A stretch of DNA of 48,448 nucleotides from Phenylobacterium sp. (GTDB lineage: Bacteria > Pseudomonadota > Alphaproteobacteria > Caulobacterales > Caulobacteraceae), in assembly GCF_030698145.1 (NCBI RefSeq), contig NZ_JAUYNW010000023.1, forward strand, positions 1-48,448, written 5' to 3'. Position 1 is the stretch's first letter; every line of letters starts with the position of its first letter. The translations under genes were made by a program, and so were the position numbers. Shown one piece after another: positions 34,192 to 43,003 of this stretch. The notes under the pieces were generated by a model. That model saw only the letters and a list, made by a program, of their open reading frames with translations, searched no databases and was not told the DNA's origin.

Positions 34192-35603
34192 GCCAGGGCG
34201 TAGGCGCGGCGCGCGGTCTCGATGGCGGCCAGCTTGGCGTGGAACGGGGCCCAGTCGTCGCGCGCGTCGATGTGGCCCCAGATCACCTCGATCTCGTCAT
34301 AGAGCAGCTCTTCGGGCTCCGGTTGCGCGAAGTAGGCCGCTTCCAGGCGTTCGGGCCGCTCGACCGCGTAGGCCTTCAGCAGTTGGCGGAAGTCGGCGAA
34401 GCCCTCGTCCGCATAGATGTCGCCTCGCGGGCCGGACAGCGCCCGTTCCCCGGCCCCGCAGAACCAGTCGAAGAAGAACGGCTCCCAGCGCAGCCGCTCG
34501 CCGCCGACCGAGATCGCCCGGAACGCCGAATTGACCAGGGCCGCATCCTCCTCGGTCGAACGGCGCCGCAGGCCCAGCCGCGACAGCATGGCGGCGGCCA
34601 GGGCCTCGCGATAGGCAGGTCCGAAGCCGTTCAGCGCCTCGGCCAGCGGCTCCTGCGCGGTCACCAGCGACAGGCAACCGGCCAGCTGCTGCAGGTTCCA
34701 GAACACCGTCTCCGGCTGGCGGCCGAACGAATAGAGCCCGGCTGAGTCGAAATAGGCGGCGGTGAAATTGGGATCGTTCCGCGGCAGGAACCGGAAGGGC
34801 CCGTAGTCGAAGCTCTCGCCGGTGATGTTCATGTTGTCGGTGTTGAGCACCCCGTGGACGAAGCCCGCGGCCATCCAGCGCGAAGTCAGGGTCGCGGCGC
34901 GGGCGACCACGGCGCCCAGCAGGGCGGCGGCGCGGTCCGGCGCGTTCCCGAGCTCCGGATAGTAGAGCTCGACCACATGGTCGACGAGGGCGGTGATGCG
35001 CTCCGGCTTCTGGTGGAAGGCGTGCCGCTGGAAGCTGCCGAAGCGGACATGGCTGTGCGAAAGCCGCACCAGGACCGACGACCTCGTCGGGCTCGGCTCA
35101 TCGCCGCGCGTCAGTGGTTCGCCGGTTTCGATCAGGGAGAAGGACTTCGAGGTGGGGACGCCCAGGGCCTCCAGCATGGCGGTGGCCAGCACCTCGCGCA
35201 CCCCGCCCTTGAGCGTCAGCCGCCCGTCGCCCTGTCGCGACCAGGGTGTCTGGCCCGATCCCTTGGTCCCAAGTTCCAACAGGCGGCCGCTTCCGGCCTC
35301 GCGCATCTGAGCGAAGGTGAAGCCCCGCCCGTCGCCGAGGTCGGGGTTGTAAACGCGGAACTGGTGGCCGTGATAACGCTGGGCCAGGGGCGTCTCGAGA
35401 TTGCCCGGCAGAGGTTGGAAGCGGCCGAAATGGGCGACCCATTCCTCGTCGGTCAGGGTCTCGAGGCCCACGCTGGCGGCGGCGCGGTCGTTGCGAAACC
35501 GCAGCAGGGTCATGGGGAAGTCGGCGGCGGCCACCGGGTCGGCGAAATCGGGTCCCAGCTCCTGGACATGCGGATCGGGGCGGTAGGCCGGGGAGACGGG
35601 CAT
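34188..35603 (-). CDS. selO: Protein adenylyltransferase SelO
   Basis: A 471-residue YdiU/SelO pseudokinase-fold enzyme that AMPylates proteins, linked in bacteria to redox homeostasis. The inverted ATP site residues are in GTKGSGQTPWSRQGDGRLTL and GGVREVLATAMLEALG; the metal-binding Asn/Asp are in HGVLNTDNMNITGESFDYGP. I chose ATG 35603, before PVSPAYRPDPHVQELG; the open frame continues far upstream but is not related. It is convergent with the DMT gene. Confidence 0.94.
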   Translation of the reverse strand: MPVSPAYRPDPHVQELGPDFADPVAAADFPMTLLRFRNDRAAASVGLETLTDEEWVAHFGRFQPLPGNLETPLAQRYHGHQFRVYNPDLGDGRGFTFAQMREAGSGRLLELGTKGSGQTPWSRQGDGRLTLKGGVREVLATAMLEALGVPTSKSFSLIETGEPLTRGDEPSPTRSSVLVRLSHSHVRFGSFQRHAFHQKPERITALVDHVVELYYPELGNAPDRAAALLGAVVARAATLTSRWMAAGFVHGVLNTDNMNITGESFDYGPFRFLPRNDPNFTAAYFDSAGLYSFGRQPETVFWNLQQLAGCLSLVTAQEPLAEALNGFGPAYREALAAAMLSRLGLRRRSTEEDAALVNSAFRAISVGGERLRWEPFFFDWFCGAGERALSGPRGDIYADEGFADFRQLLKAYAVERPERLEAAYFAQPEPEELLYDEIEVIWGHIDARDDWAPFHAKLAAIETARRAYALA

Positions 35604-35726
35604 GACATTCTGATGGCGCAGGGCGCCCCCATGCGCAAGCGCGAGGGAATAGACACGTTGGCCCGCGCGTCTTCCTGGCACGGCGACCTCCCCGATTCGG
35701 GCGGCGCCGCCACGAAGGAGCAACCC

Positions 35727-36074
35727 ATGAATGCCATTCGAACCAGCTCGACGATCCTGGCCCTGACCCTCGCGCTCGGCGCTTCCCCCGCCATCGCGCA
35801 GGATCGCGGCGGCGTCGCCCGGCCCCTCGCCACCGCCCGACCCGCCGTCGACCTGGATCGGGTTCAGGTCGCACCGATCGACCGGCGCCACATCCGGCCG
35901 GATCGACCTGATCACGACGGCAATCTGCGGGCCCGCCTGCGCAACGCCTGTTTCGGGCCGGGCGCACCGCCCCCGGTCTGCCGCCGGGTGTTCGGCGATC
36001 ATCCCGGCGGACGGCCGGACGTCACCACGCGCGGCCCCATGATCGCCCCCGTCGCCCCGCGCCCAGCGGGCTGA
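35727..36074 (+). CDS. Small exported protein of unknown function
   Basis: A 115-residue protein with a signal peptide ending near residue 24 (GASPAIAQD). The mature part is rich in Pro, Arg and Asp and holds two cysteines (NACFGPGAPPPVCRRVF) that could pair. ATG 35727 has AAGGAG six bases upstream. It is convergent with the subtilisin-like gene. I do not recognise a family. Confidence 0.7.
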   Translation: MNAIRTSSTILALTLALGASPAIAQDRGGVARPLATARPAVDLDRVQVAPIDRRHIRPDRPDHDGNLRARLRNACFGPGAPPPVCRRVFGDHPGGRPDVTTRGPMIAPVAPRPAG

Positions 36075-36100
36075 CGTCTCGTCCACGGCTTCGTCGCCGC

Positions 36101-37312
36101 TCAGCGAGGGGCGACGAAGCCGTGGCCGTAGACCGGATCGCGGCCCGGCACGCCCAGGTCCGTCGCCCGCCGCGCCAGTTCGTCTGGCGTGACCTGGCCG
36201 CCCACCAGCCGCCCGGCCACCACCGGCGCGGCCATCGAAGTCCCGGTCCAGCGCCCTCCGGCCGCGCCGACGTCGACGCCGGGCGCCGCGAAATCCACAT
36301 GCTCGCCCTGGGTGGCCCGTCGCCATATCCGCAAGCGCGCGTCGACGGCCGTCACCCCGATCACCCCGGGCAGGGCCGCGGGAAACGGCGCTCGGGCGTG
36401 GGGTCCCTCGTTGCCGGCGGCGGCCACGATCACCACGCCTCGGCGGGTGAGCCGCTCGATCACCGCCGCCAGGGCCGTGTTGGGCGGGCCGGTCAGGCTG
36501 ACATTGATCACCCGGGCCCCGCTGCTCGCCGCCCAGTCCGCGCCGCGGGCGATGGCGCTGACCGCCGCGCCTGGCAGGGGCCCGGATTCCGCCGCGTCGG
36601 CGGCCAGCAGCGTCAGGCCCGGGCCGCCGGCGGCCCGGGCATAGACCGCGGCGACCGCCAGGGCGTGGGCGCTGGTCCTGGCGGGGCCGGCTGAGAACCG
36701 CGCGGTCACCACCCGCACCCCCTCAAGCGCCGCATGGCCCGCCGGCAGGCCGGAATCGATCATCGCCCCGATCCGAGCCGGCCCGGGCGTCGACGGCGCC
36801 GGGACTGGGACGGGCCCGGACGGGCCGGCCAGCCGCGCGGCCTGGAACACGTAGACGAAGTTCAGATCGATGGCGTCGTCCGGGCGCGCGGCGCGCAGGG
36901 CCTCGAACAACGCCTGGGTCTGTACGCCCTCCGGCGCCTGGAACGTCATCAGGATCAGGCCCGCCGCGGGAAGCTCGGCCCGGCTGGTCTCGCGCAGGCC
37001 AAGCGCCCGGGCCGCCTCAGCGGCGCCCGCGTCGGCCGCGGCGACCACGATTTCGCCCCGCCGGAACCAGGCGCCCCTCGGGTCGCGCTCATAGGCCGCC
37101 TCGACAGCGGCCTGGGTGCGTCTGCGCGCCGCTTCGCGCTCGGTCGCTACACGGTCGACCTCCACACCCCGAGTTGGGAAGCGCTCGAGGGAGGGACGCA
37201 TCGGCCGCTCGACCATGCCCGCGGGCGGACGCGCCGCCGGCCCGCGCTGGGCGAGCGCGAGCGGCGGCGCGGTCAGCACCAGGGCGAGGACAAGGCAGGC
37301 CGGCCAGCGCAA
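36101..37312 (-). CDS. Exported S8-family serine peptidase
   Basis: A 403-residue subtilisin-like protease with a signal peptide (MRWPACLVLALVLTAPPLALA). A prodomain-like region runs to about 170. The catalytic parts are Asp in RIGAMIDSGLP, His in RTSAHALAVAAVYA, the oxyanion Asn in AAAGNEGPHA, and Ser in GTSMAAPVVAG. The histidine lacks the usual HGT context, which is odd but keeps the residue. TTG 37312 is preceded by GGAG at eight bases. It is divergent from an ECF sigma gene, and the two may share regulation or function. Confidence 0.88.
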   Translation of the reverse strand: MRWPACLVLALVLTAPPLALAQRGPAARPPAGMVERPMRPSLERFPTRGVEVDRVATEREAARRRTQAAVEAAYERDPRGAWFRRGEIVVAAADAGAAEAARALGLRETSRAELPAAGLILMTFQAPEGVQTQALFEALRAARPDDAIDLNFVYVFQAARLAGPSGPVPVPAPSTPGPARIGAMIDSGLPAGHAALEGVRVVTARFSAGPARTSAHALAVAAVYARAAGGPGLTLLAADAAESGPLPGAAVSAIARGADWAASSGARVINVSLTGPPNTALAAVIERLTRRGVVIVAAAGNEGPHARAPFPAALPGVIGVTAVDARLRIWRRATQGEHVDFAAPGVDVGAAGGRWTGTSMAAPVVAGRLVGGQVTPDELARRATDLGVPGRDPVYGHGFVAPR

Positions 37313-37441
37313 GGAACGGACTCCGATCGCAGGGGCGCGGGAATAGACACGCCTCCTGAGACGTCTTTGGGGGTGCGCATATTCCGGCCGGACAGCGTAA
37401 CAATAGCTTTAGCGCCCGGCCAACATGGCAGGGGAGGCTCA

Positions 37442-37963
37442 GTGGCGGCACGCGGAGACGACATCGAGACCCGGCTGACGGCGCTGATCCCGCGCCTGCA
37501 CCGGTTCGCCTGGATGCTGACCGGCGCGAGCGCCGACGCCGACGACGTGACCCAGGCGACCCTGGAGCGCGCCCTCATACATCGCCGTGAGCTCTCCGAG
37601 GGCGCTCATCTGGAAGCCTGGGTGATCCGGGTGGCGCGCAACATCTGGCTGGACCAGTTGCGCCGCCGCCGGGTGCGCGACGTGGCGGTCGATCCGGCGA
37701 TGCTCGGCCCCGGCCATGACGAGAAGGAGGACCTACGCATGCAAGGCCAAGAGGCGCTGGCGGCCTTCGCCACCCTGCCGCCCGGCCAGAAGGAGATCGC
37801 CACCCTGGTCCTGGTGGAGGGTTACACCTATCACGAGGCGGCCACGGCGCTTGAGATCCCCATCGGTACGGTCATGAGCCGCCTGGCCCGCGCCCGGCGC
37901 GCCCTGGCCGAACGGCTGCTGGGCCCGGAGGACGCACCGCTCGCCCAAGGAGCCGGCGGATGA
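37442..37963 (+). CDS. ECF RNA polymerase sigma factor
   Basis: A 173-residue sigma-70 family factor. Region 2 (about 10-75) includes DADDVTQATLERAL and LEAWVIRVARNIWLDQLRRR. Region 4 (about 110-165) has LPPGQKEIATLVLVEGYTYH then IPIGTVMSRLARARRAL. It directs transcription of an envelope-stress-type regulon. GTG 37442 follows GGGAGG by four bases. It overlaps the anti-sigma gene by ATGA, so the pair is co-translated. Confidence 0.94.
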   Translation: MAARGDDIETRLTALIPRLHRFAWMLTGASADADDVTQATLERALIHRRELSEGAHLEAWVIRVARNIWLDQLRRRRVRDVAVDPAMLGPGHDEKEDLRMQGQEALAAFATLPPGQKEIATLVLVEGYTYHEAATALEIPIGTVMSRLARARRALAERLLGPEDAPLAQGAGG

Positions 37964-38676
37964 TCCTCGATGACGAGACCTTGATGGCCTTCGCCGATGG
38001 CGAACTGGACGCCGAGGCGTCCCGGGAGGTCGCCGACGCCATCGCCCATGACCCCGTCCTGCGCGCCCGGGTGGAACGCTTCCGCGCCGTCCGCGCCCTG
38101 GTGAGCGACGCCGCGACGGCCCACGCGCCGCCGGTCCCGCCGGGCCTGCTGGACGCCGCGCGGCGACATGTGGACCGGACGCAGGCCGGCCGATGGACCC
38201 TGCCCACCGCCTTGGCGGCCGGGATCGCGGGACTGGCCCTAGGGCTCGGCGTGATGACCGCCCAGACCGGGCCCGCCCTGGTCGACGTCAAGGCCGGCAT
38301 GGCGGCGCGCGGGGCGCTGAAGGCCGCGCTCGACGCCACGCCCAGCGGTGAGTCGAAGGCCGGCGGCGGCCTCGCCGTCTCGCCGCAATACACCCTGCGC
38401 GCCGCCGACGGCCGGACCTGCCGCGGGTTTCGTGTCACCGGGCGGGCCTCGGTGCTGGAGGGCGCGGCCTGCCGCGAGGACGACGGCTGGCGGCTGCTGG
38501 TGCTGGCCCCCGCCGTCGCGGCGCCCAAAGGCGGTTTCGCAACCGCCGCCAGTCCCGAGCCGGTCGCCGTCCAGGCCGCGGTCGACGCCCTGGGTGCCGG
38601 AGACCCCCTGGGCCGCGAGGCCGAGCGCGCCCTGATCGAGGCCGGTTGGCCGATCTCGCCAAGCTCAAGGGAATAG
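37960..38676 (+). CDS. Membrane anti-sigma factor
   Basis: A 238-residue single-pass protein. Residues 1-70 form an anti-sigma-like cytoplasmic domain (DDETLMAFADGELDAEASRE, then VERFRAVRALVSD) without the HxxxCxxC zinc site of ZAS proteins. A membrane helix lies at about 85-105 (ALAAGIAGLALGLGVMTAQ). The periplasmic part has two cysteines (GRTCRGF and GAACRED) that could form a disulfide sensor. Release of the sigma factor by proteolysis is the usual mechanism; the adjacent subtilisin-like protease is a possible partner. Confidence 0.88.
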   Translation: MILDDETLMAFADGELDAEASREVADAIAHDPVLRARVERFRAVRALVSDAATAHAPPVPPGLLDAARRHVDRTQAGRWTLPTALAAGIAGLALGLGVMTAQTGPALVDVKAGMAARGALKAALDATPSGESKAGGGLAVSPQYTLRAADGRTCRGFRVTGRASVLEGAACREDDGWRLLVLAPAVAAPKGGFATAASPEPVAVQAAVDALGAGDPLGREAERALIEAGWPISPSSRE

Positions 38677-38724
38677 CCGGCCGCCGCCGCGCGTCTTCTC
38701 CCGGTACAGGCGGGAGGGCGCGAC

Positions 38725-39495
38725 ATGAATGGATGGATGCTGGCGGCGATACTGGCGGCGACGCCGTGCGAACCGATGGAGGTCTCCATCTCCTCCGGTC
38801 TGGACTGGTCGTCGGGCGACTACGGATTGGACACCGAGACCAGCGCCCTTCTGGCGCCGATCTCCATCGATCTCGACCTGGGCGACCTGACGCTCAGCGC
38901 GGGCGGCGCCTATGCGGTGATCGAGGGCCCTGCCGGGATCACGGCCCCGGACGGCGAGGTCTTCGCCCCACGCGCCTCTGACGATGCGCGCCGCGATGGG
39001 TTCACCGATCTGTCGCTCGGCGGGAGCTGGAGCCGGACCGCTCCGACCTGGCCGGGCTGGATCGCGCTCAGCGGCGGCGCGACCCTGCCGACCGCCGATC
39101 CCGACGAAGGCCTCGGCGCAGGCTCAAGCGACCTCTTCGCCGGCCTTGAGCTCGGCTATGACGCCGACCCTTTCCTGCTGGCGGTGAACCTCAACTACCG
39201 GGCCACGGACGTGGCCGGGCTGCGCGACCCGGTGGGCGCGGGCGTCTCGATTCTGCGCCTGGTCGGCGCCGACGGCGTGCTCGGCGCCAGCCTCGACGCG
39301 CGGCAGTCCACCATCCCCGGCCTGGCCCCCCAGGCGGAGATCTCGGTCTTCGCCGGCGGGTCCATCTCGCCGTCGGTCCGGCTCGACGCCTACCTGGTGA
39401 CGGGGCTTACCGGGGCGAGCTCCGACCTGGGCTTCGGACTGTCCCTGCGGCGCAGCCTCGGCGTGACGGATCGCGCGCCGAGCGTGCGAAACTGA
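38725..39495 (+). CDS. Exported barrel-like protein of unknown function
   Basis: A 256-residue protein. A short signal (MNGWMLAAILAA) is followed by repeated amphipathic strands (ALSGGATLPTADPDEGLGAG, LFAGLELGYDADPFLLAVNL) ending with LGFGLSLRRS. The pattern resembles outer-membrane beta-barrels such as the phenol-degradation MetA-like family, without a firm match. It lies 48 bases after the anti-sigma gene on the same strand, so it is a possible target or part of the sigma operon. Confidence 0.7.
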   Translation: MNGWMLAAILAATPCEPMEVSISSGLDWSSGDYGLDTETSALLAPISIDLDLGDLTLSAGGAYAVIEGPAGITAPDGEVFAPRASDDARRDGFTDLSLGGSWSRTAPTWPGWIALSGGATLPTADPDEGLGAGSSDLFAGLELGYDADPFLLAVNLNYRATDVAGLRDPVGAGVSILRLVGADGVLGASLDARQSTIPGLAPQAEISVFAGGSISPSVRLDAYLVTGLTGASSDLGFGLSLRRSLGVTDRAPSVRN

Positions 39496-39530
39496 TGCCC
39501 GCCTCCGCACGGCCATGCTAACCGGGGGCC

Positions 39531-40715
39531 ATGGCGCGCAAATTCACGCTCGAATTCCTGAGGACTGAAGCGGCCTCGGGCGTAATCCTGGCGAGCGCGG
39601 CCCTGCTGGCGATCCTGCTGGCCAACTCCCCCTGGTCCGAGGGTTATTTCAGCTTCATCGGCCACCCGATCACCATCCAGATCGGCGCCTTCCACGAGAC
39701 CAAACCCGTCCTGAAGTGGATCAAGGACGGGCTGATGGCGATCTTCTTCTTCGTCGTCGGGCTGGAGATCAAGTACGAGCTGCTGCGCGGAGAGCTCTCG
39801 AATCCCCGCCGCCTGGCCTTGCCGGTGCTGGCGGCGATCGGCGGCATGGCCGCCCCGGCGGCGATCTACCTGGCGCTCAATCTGGGCGCCGGCGGCGCAC
39901 CCCAGGGGTGGCCGACGCCGGTCGCCACCGACATCGCCTTCGCCCTGGCCGCCCTGGCCGTGGTGGGACCCAGGCTTCCGCCGGCCCTGCGGGTCTTCCT
40001 GCTGACCCTGGCCATCGCCGACGACCTGGGCGCCGTGGCCCTGATCGCCATCCTGTTCACCGCCAAGGTCAATCTCTACGCCCTGGGCGGCGCGGCGGCG
40101 GCGGTCGCGCTGATGGCGCTGATGTCGCGCTGGAAGACCGCGCCCTACCTGTTCTACGCCGCCTGTTTCGCGCTCGCCTGGGCCTTCACCCTGAAGAGCG
40201 GGGTCAACACCTCGCTGGCGGGGGTCGCGGCGGCCATGACCATCCCCATCGATCCGCGCAAGCCGGGCCACGAGGGGCCGCTCAAGCACTTCATGGAGAG
40301 CATGCACCCCTATGTGGCCTTCCTGATCCTGCCGCTGTTCGCCTTCGCCGCGGCGGGGTTCTCGTTCAAGGGCCTGTCACTCGACGCCCTGTTCGGCCCC
40401 GTGCCCCTGGGCATCGCGCTGGGCCTCTTCGTCGGCAAGCAGATCGGCGTGTTCGGGATCGGCGCCCTGGCCATCGGCCTGAAGATCGCCCGGCGGCCCA
40501 CGGGCACGAAGTGGCTGGAGCTCTACGGCGTCTCGCTGCTCTGCGGCGTCGGCTTCACCATGAGCCTGTTCATCGGCGGGCTGGCGTTCGACGCCGGCGA
40601 CATGGCGGCGCAGACGCAGGTGCGGATCGGCGTCGTGGTCGGATCGCTGCTGTCGGTCCTGGTCGGGATGGCGGTGCTGGGCGTGGCCCAAGGCCGGCGC
40701 AACGCCGAGGACTAG
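39531..40715 (+). CDS. nhaA: Na+/H+ antiporter NhaA
   Basis: A 394-residue, about 12-helix antiporter. The key aspartates line up with E. coli positions: Asp134 in VATDIAFALAAL and the pair Asp163-Asp164 in LAIADDLGAVALIA. The start (LRTEAASGVILASAALLAI) and IFFFVVGLEIKYELLRGEL are typical. It exports sodium in exchange for protons at alkaline pH. It stands alone with a short promoter gap upstream. Confidence 0.97.
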   Translation: MARKFTLEFLRTEAASGVILASAALLAILLANSPWSEGYFSFIGHPITIQIGAFHETKPVLKWIKDGLMAIFFFVVGLEIKYELLRGELSNPRRLALPVLAAIGGMAAPAAIYLALNLGAGGAPQGWPTPVATDIAFALAALAVVGPRLPPALRVFLLTLAIADDLGAVALIAILFTAKVNLYALGGAAAAVALMALMSRWKTAPYLFYAACFALAWAFTLKSGVNTSLAGVAAAMTIPIDPRKPGHEGPLKHFMESMHPYVAFLILPLFAFAAAGFSFKGLSLDALFGPVPLGIALGLFVGKQIGVFGIGALAIGLKIARRPTGTKWLELYGVSLLCGVGFTMSLFIGGLAFDAGDMAAQTQVRIGVVVGSLLSVLVGMAVLGVAQGRRNAED

Positions 40716-40786
40716 CCGCCGCCAGGTTCAGGACAGGTTCAGGCTGGCCGCGCGATCTTCAGGGCGAACGCAACTGGAGTCGCCCC

Positions 40787-41101
40787 ATGAGACGCCTGTT
40801 TGTCACCGCCGGCCTCGCCGTATCGCTCACGGCCGCCGCCGCTCACGCCCAGCCCGTGGAGACATTCGACCGGAAATCCAATGGCGAGTGGGTCTACGAG
40901 TACAAGGACGGGCGCAGCGACGTGAAGCGCGAGCGAAAGCCCGGCGAATACAAGGAAGAGATCAAGCACCGCGACGGCGTCTCGAAATTCGAGCGCAAGG
41001 CCGACGGGAGCTGGAAGGAGGAGATCAAGGACGGTCGCTGCGAGACCAAGCGCGAGCGCACCAGCGGCGGCGAATACAAGGAAGAGCGCAAATGCGGATG
41101 A
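40787..41101 (+). CDS. Charged exported protein with internal repeat
   Basis: A 104-residue protein with a signal peptide ending near AHAQ (residue 22). The remainder is about 45 percent charged and contains two approximate copies of one unit: GEWVYEYKDGRSDVKRERK then GEYKEEIK, followed by GSWKEEIKDGRCETKRERT then GGEYKEERK. Two cysteines lie in the second unit only. ATG 40787 has GGAG upstream. A periplasmic, polyelectrolyte-like or cation-binding role is possible; no family recognised. Confidence 0.75.
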   Translation: MRRLFVTAGLAVSLTAAAAHAQPVETFDRKSNGEWVYEYKDGRSDVKRERKPGEYKEEIKHRDGVSKFERKADGSWKEEIKDGRCETKRERTSGGEYKEERKCG

Positions 41102-41117
41102 ACCGCGCCGGCGAGGC

Positions 41118-41774
41118 CTAGAGCAGGTCGCGGGCCCAACGTTCCTCGCCCCGGCGGGCGGCGACCACGGGCCGGCCCGCGAAACGGCTGACGCTCTCGA
41201 CGGTCTGGTCGAAGTCCGGGGCCTCGGGGTCGGCGCTCTGGCTGATCACCACCGCGTGGATTGGGACGCCGAAGCCTTCCAGGGCTGCGATGGCCGTCAG
41301 GGTGTGGCTGATCGATCCCAGATACGACCCGCCGACCAGCACCGCCGGCAGCCCCGCCTCGGCGTGAAGATGGGCGCAGAGGCCGTCCTCGGCGATCGGG
41401 GACATGATCCCGCCGGCGCCTTCGAAGATCTTCAGGTCGGCCTGGGTGTCGCCCAGGAACGGGCGGCAGGCCTCGATCACCTGGGCGTAGACCAGGCTGC
41501 GGCCCTCGGCCCGGGCGGCCATGGGCGGCGACAGTGGGGCGCGGAACCGCAGCGGCGAGACGGCGTCCAACAGGAGCTCGGTGGGCGCAAGGCCCAGGGC
41601 GCGCAGCAGGCGGCCCGGATCGCTCTCGCCCCAGTCGTCGGGATCGAAGCCGCTCACCACCGGCTTCTGCACGCCCACCCTGCGGCCCTGGGCGACGGCG
41701 GCGCGGATCAGGGCGCAGGCCACATAGGTCTTGCCCACGTCGGTGTGGGCGCCTGCGATCGAGAGACCGCGCAT
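41118..41774 (-). CDS. bioD: Dethiobiotin synthase
   Basis: A 218-residue ATP-dependent carboxylase that closes the ureido ring of dethiobiotin. The P-loop is GAHTDVGKT near residue 8, a family variant. The substrate lysine is in GVQKPVVSG, and FEGAGGIMSP follows. It starts two bases after the bioF stop, so bioF and bioD are one transcription unit, divergent from bioA. Confidence 0.95.
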   Translation of the reverse strand: MRGLSIAGAHTDVGKTYVACALIRAAVAQGRRVGVQKPVVSGFDPDDWGESDPGRLLRALGLAPTELLLDAVSPLRFRAPLSPPMAARAEGRSLVYAQVIEACRPFLGDTQADLKIFEGAGGIMSPIAEDGLCAHLHAEAGLPAVLVGGSYLGSISHTLTAIAALEGFGVPIHAVVISQSADPEAPDFDQTVESVSRFAGRPVVAARRGEERWARDLL

Positions 41775-41776
41775 GC

Positions 41777-42928
41777 TCAGGCTCCGATCAACGGACGGAT
41801 GGCGGCGGCCAGGCGGTCGATCTCGGCGTCCGGGTGGCCGGCGGTGAAGGCCAGGCGCAGGCGCGCTGTCCCGGCCGGTACGGTCGGGGGGCGGATAGCG
41901 ATGGCCAGGAAGCCCTGGGCCTCCAGCGCCGCGGCGGCGGCCAGGGCGGCGGCGGCCTCGCCGATGACGATGGGGACCACGGCGCTGGTCGCCTCGGGCA
42001 GGTTGAGCGCGCGGGTGAAACGCCGGGCCTTGGCCAGGGGCGCGGCCACCCGCTCGGGCTCGGCGGCGATGATGTCGAGGGCCGCCAGGGCGGCCGCGGC
42101 GTTCGCGGGCGGCAGGCCGGTCGTATAGACCAGGGTCCGGGCGCGGGTCTTGAGCAGGTCGATCACCGGGGCGCTGGCGCAGACATAGGCGCCGTAGCCG
42201 CCGATGGCCTTGGAAAAGGTCCCCATGGCCAGGTCAACCCGCGCGCCGGGGAACATGGCCGCCGCGCCGCGGCCCACGCCCACCACGCCCAGGCCGTGGG
42301 CGTCGTCGACCATCAGCCAGGCGTCATGGGCCCTGGCCAGGACGCTGATCTCGTCCAGAGGCGCCAGGTCCCCGTCCATGGAGAACACACCGTCGGTGGC
42401 GATCAGGGCGCGCTTGGCTCCGCGACGGTGTTCGCCAAGCTTGGCGGCGAGATCGGCCATGTCGTTGTGCGCGAAGGCCACCACCTGGGCGCCCGAAAGC
42501 TGCGAGCCCGCCCAGATGCAGGCATGGGCTAGTTCGTCGACCAGGATCAGGTCGCCCACGCCCATGACCGTCGGGATGATGCCGCTGTTGGCCAGGTAGC
42601 CCGAGCCGAACACGCAGGCGGCCTCGTAGCCCTTCAGCGCCGCCAGCCGGCCCTCAAGTTCGCCGAACAGCGGATGGTCGCCCGTCACCAGGCGCGAGGC
42701 CCCCGCCCCGACCCCGTGTTCCTCCACCGCCCGGATCGCGGCGGCCTTCACCGCCGGATGGTGCGAGAGGTTGAGATAATCGTTGCAGGAAAAGGAGAGC
42801 AGGCGCCGCCCGCCCCGCTGGACCCAGAGGCCGTCCAGGCGGTGGGTGGGCGCCAGGGTGCGCCGCAGGCTGCGAGACTCCAGGGCGGCGAGCTTGTCCT
42901 GGGCGAAGGCGGTGAGACTGTCGGTCAT
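41777..42928 (-). CDS. bioF: 8-amino-7-oxononanoate synthase
   Basis: A 383-residue fold-type I PLP enzyme that condenses pimeloyl thioester with alanine. The PLP lysine is in GTFSKAIGGYGAYV, the cofactor Asp/His region is MVDDAHGLGVVG, and SFSCNDYLNLSHHP is the N-terminal block. It starts at ATG 42928, 75 bases from the divergent bioA start, and leads the bioF-bioD operon. Confidence 0.96.
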   Translation of the reverse strand: MTDSLTAFAQDKLAALESRSLRRTLAPTHRLDGLWVQRGGRRLLSFSCNDYLNLSHHPAVKAAAIRAVEEHGVGAGASRLVTGDHPLFGELEGRLAALKGYEAACVFGSGYLANSGIIPTVMGVGDLILVDELAHACIWAGSQLSGAQVVAFAHNDMADLAAKLGEHRRGAKRALIATDGVFSMDGDLAPLDEISVLARAHDAWLMVDDAHGLGVVGVGRGAAAMFPGARVDLAMGTFSKAIGGYGAYVCASAPVIDLLKTRARTLVYTTGLPPANAAAALAALDIIAAEPERVAAPLAKARRFTRALNLPEATSAVVPIVIGEAAAALAAAAALEAQGFLAIAIRPPTVPAGTARLRLAFTAGHPDAEIDRLAAAIRPLIGA

Positions 42929-43003
42929 GGCGCGACGCGGTATGCACGAGGTTGGCCCTGGGCTAAAGCGCGCTCGTCACCTTCGAGGTTGGGGAGAGAA
43001 CGC

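Noticed and set aside
42929..43003. BioR- or BirA-type operator between bioF and bioA
   Set aside because: No TTATMKATAA-like or other clear palindrome is visible in the 75-base gap.
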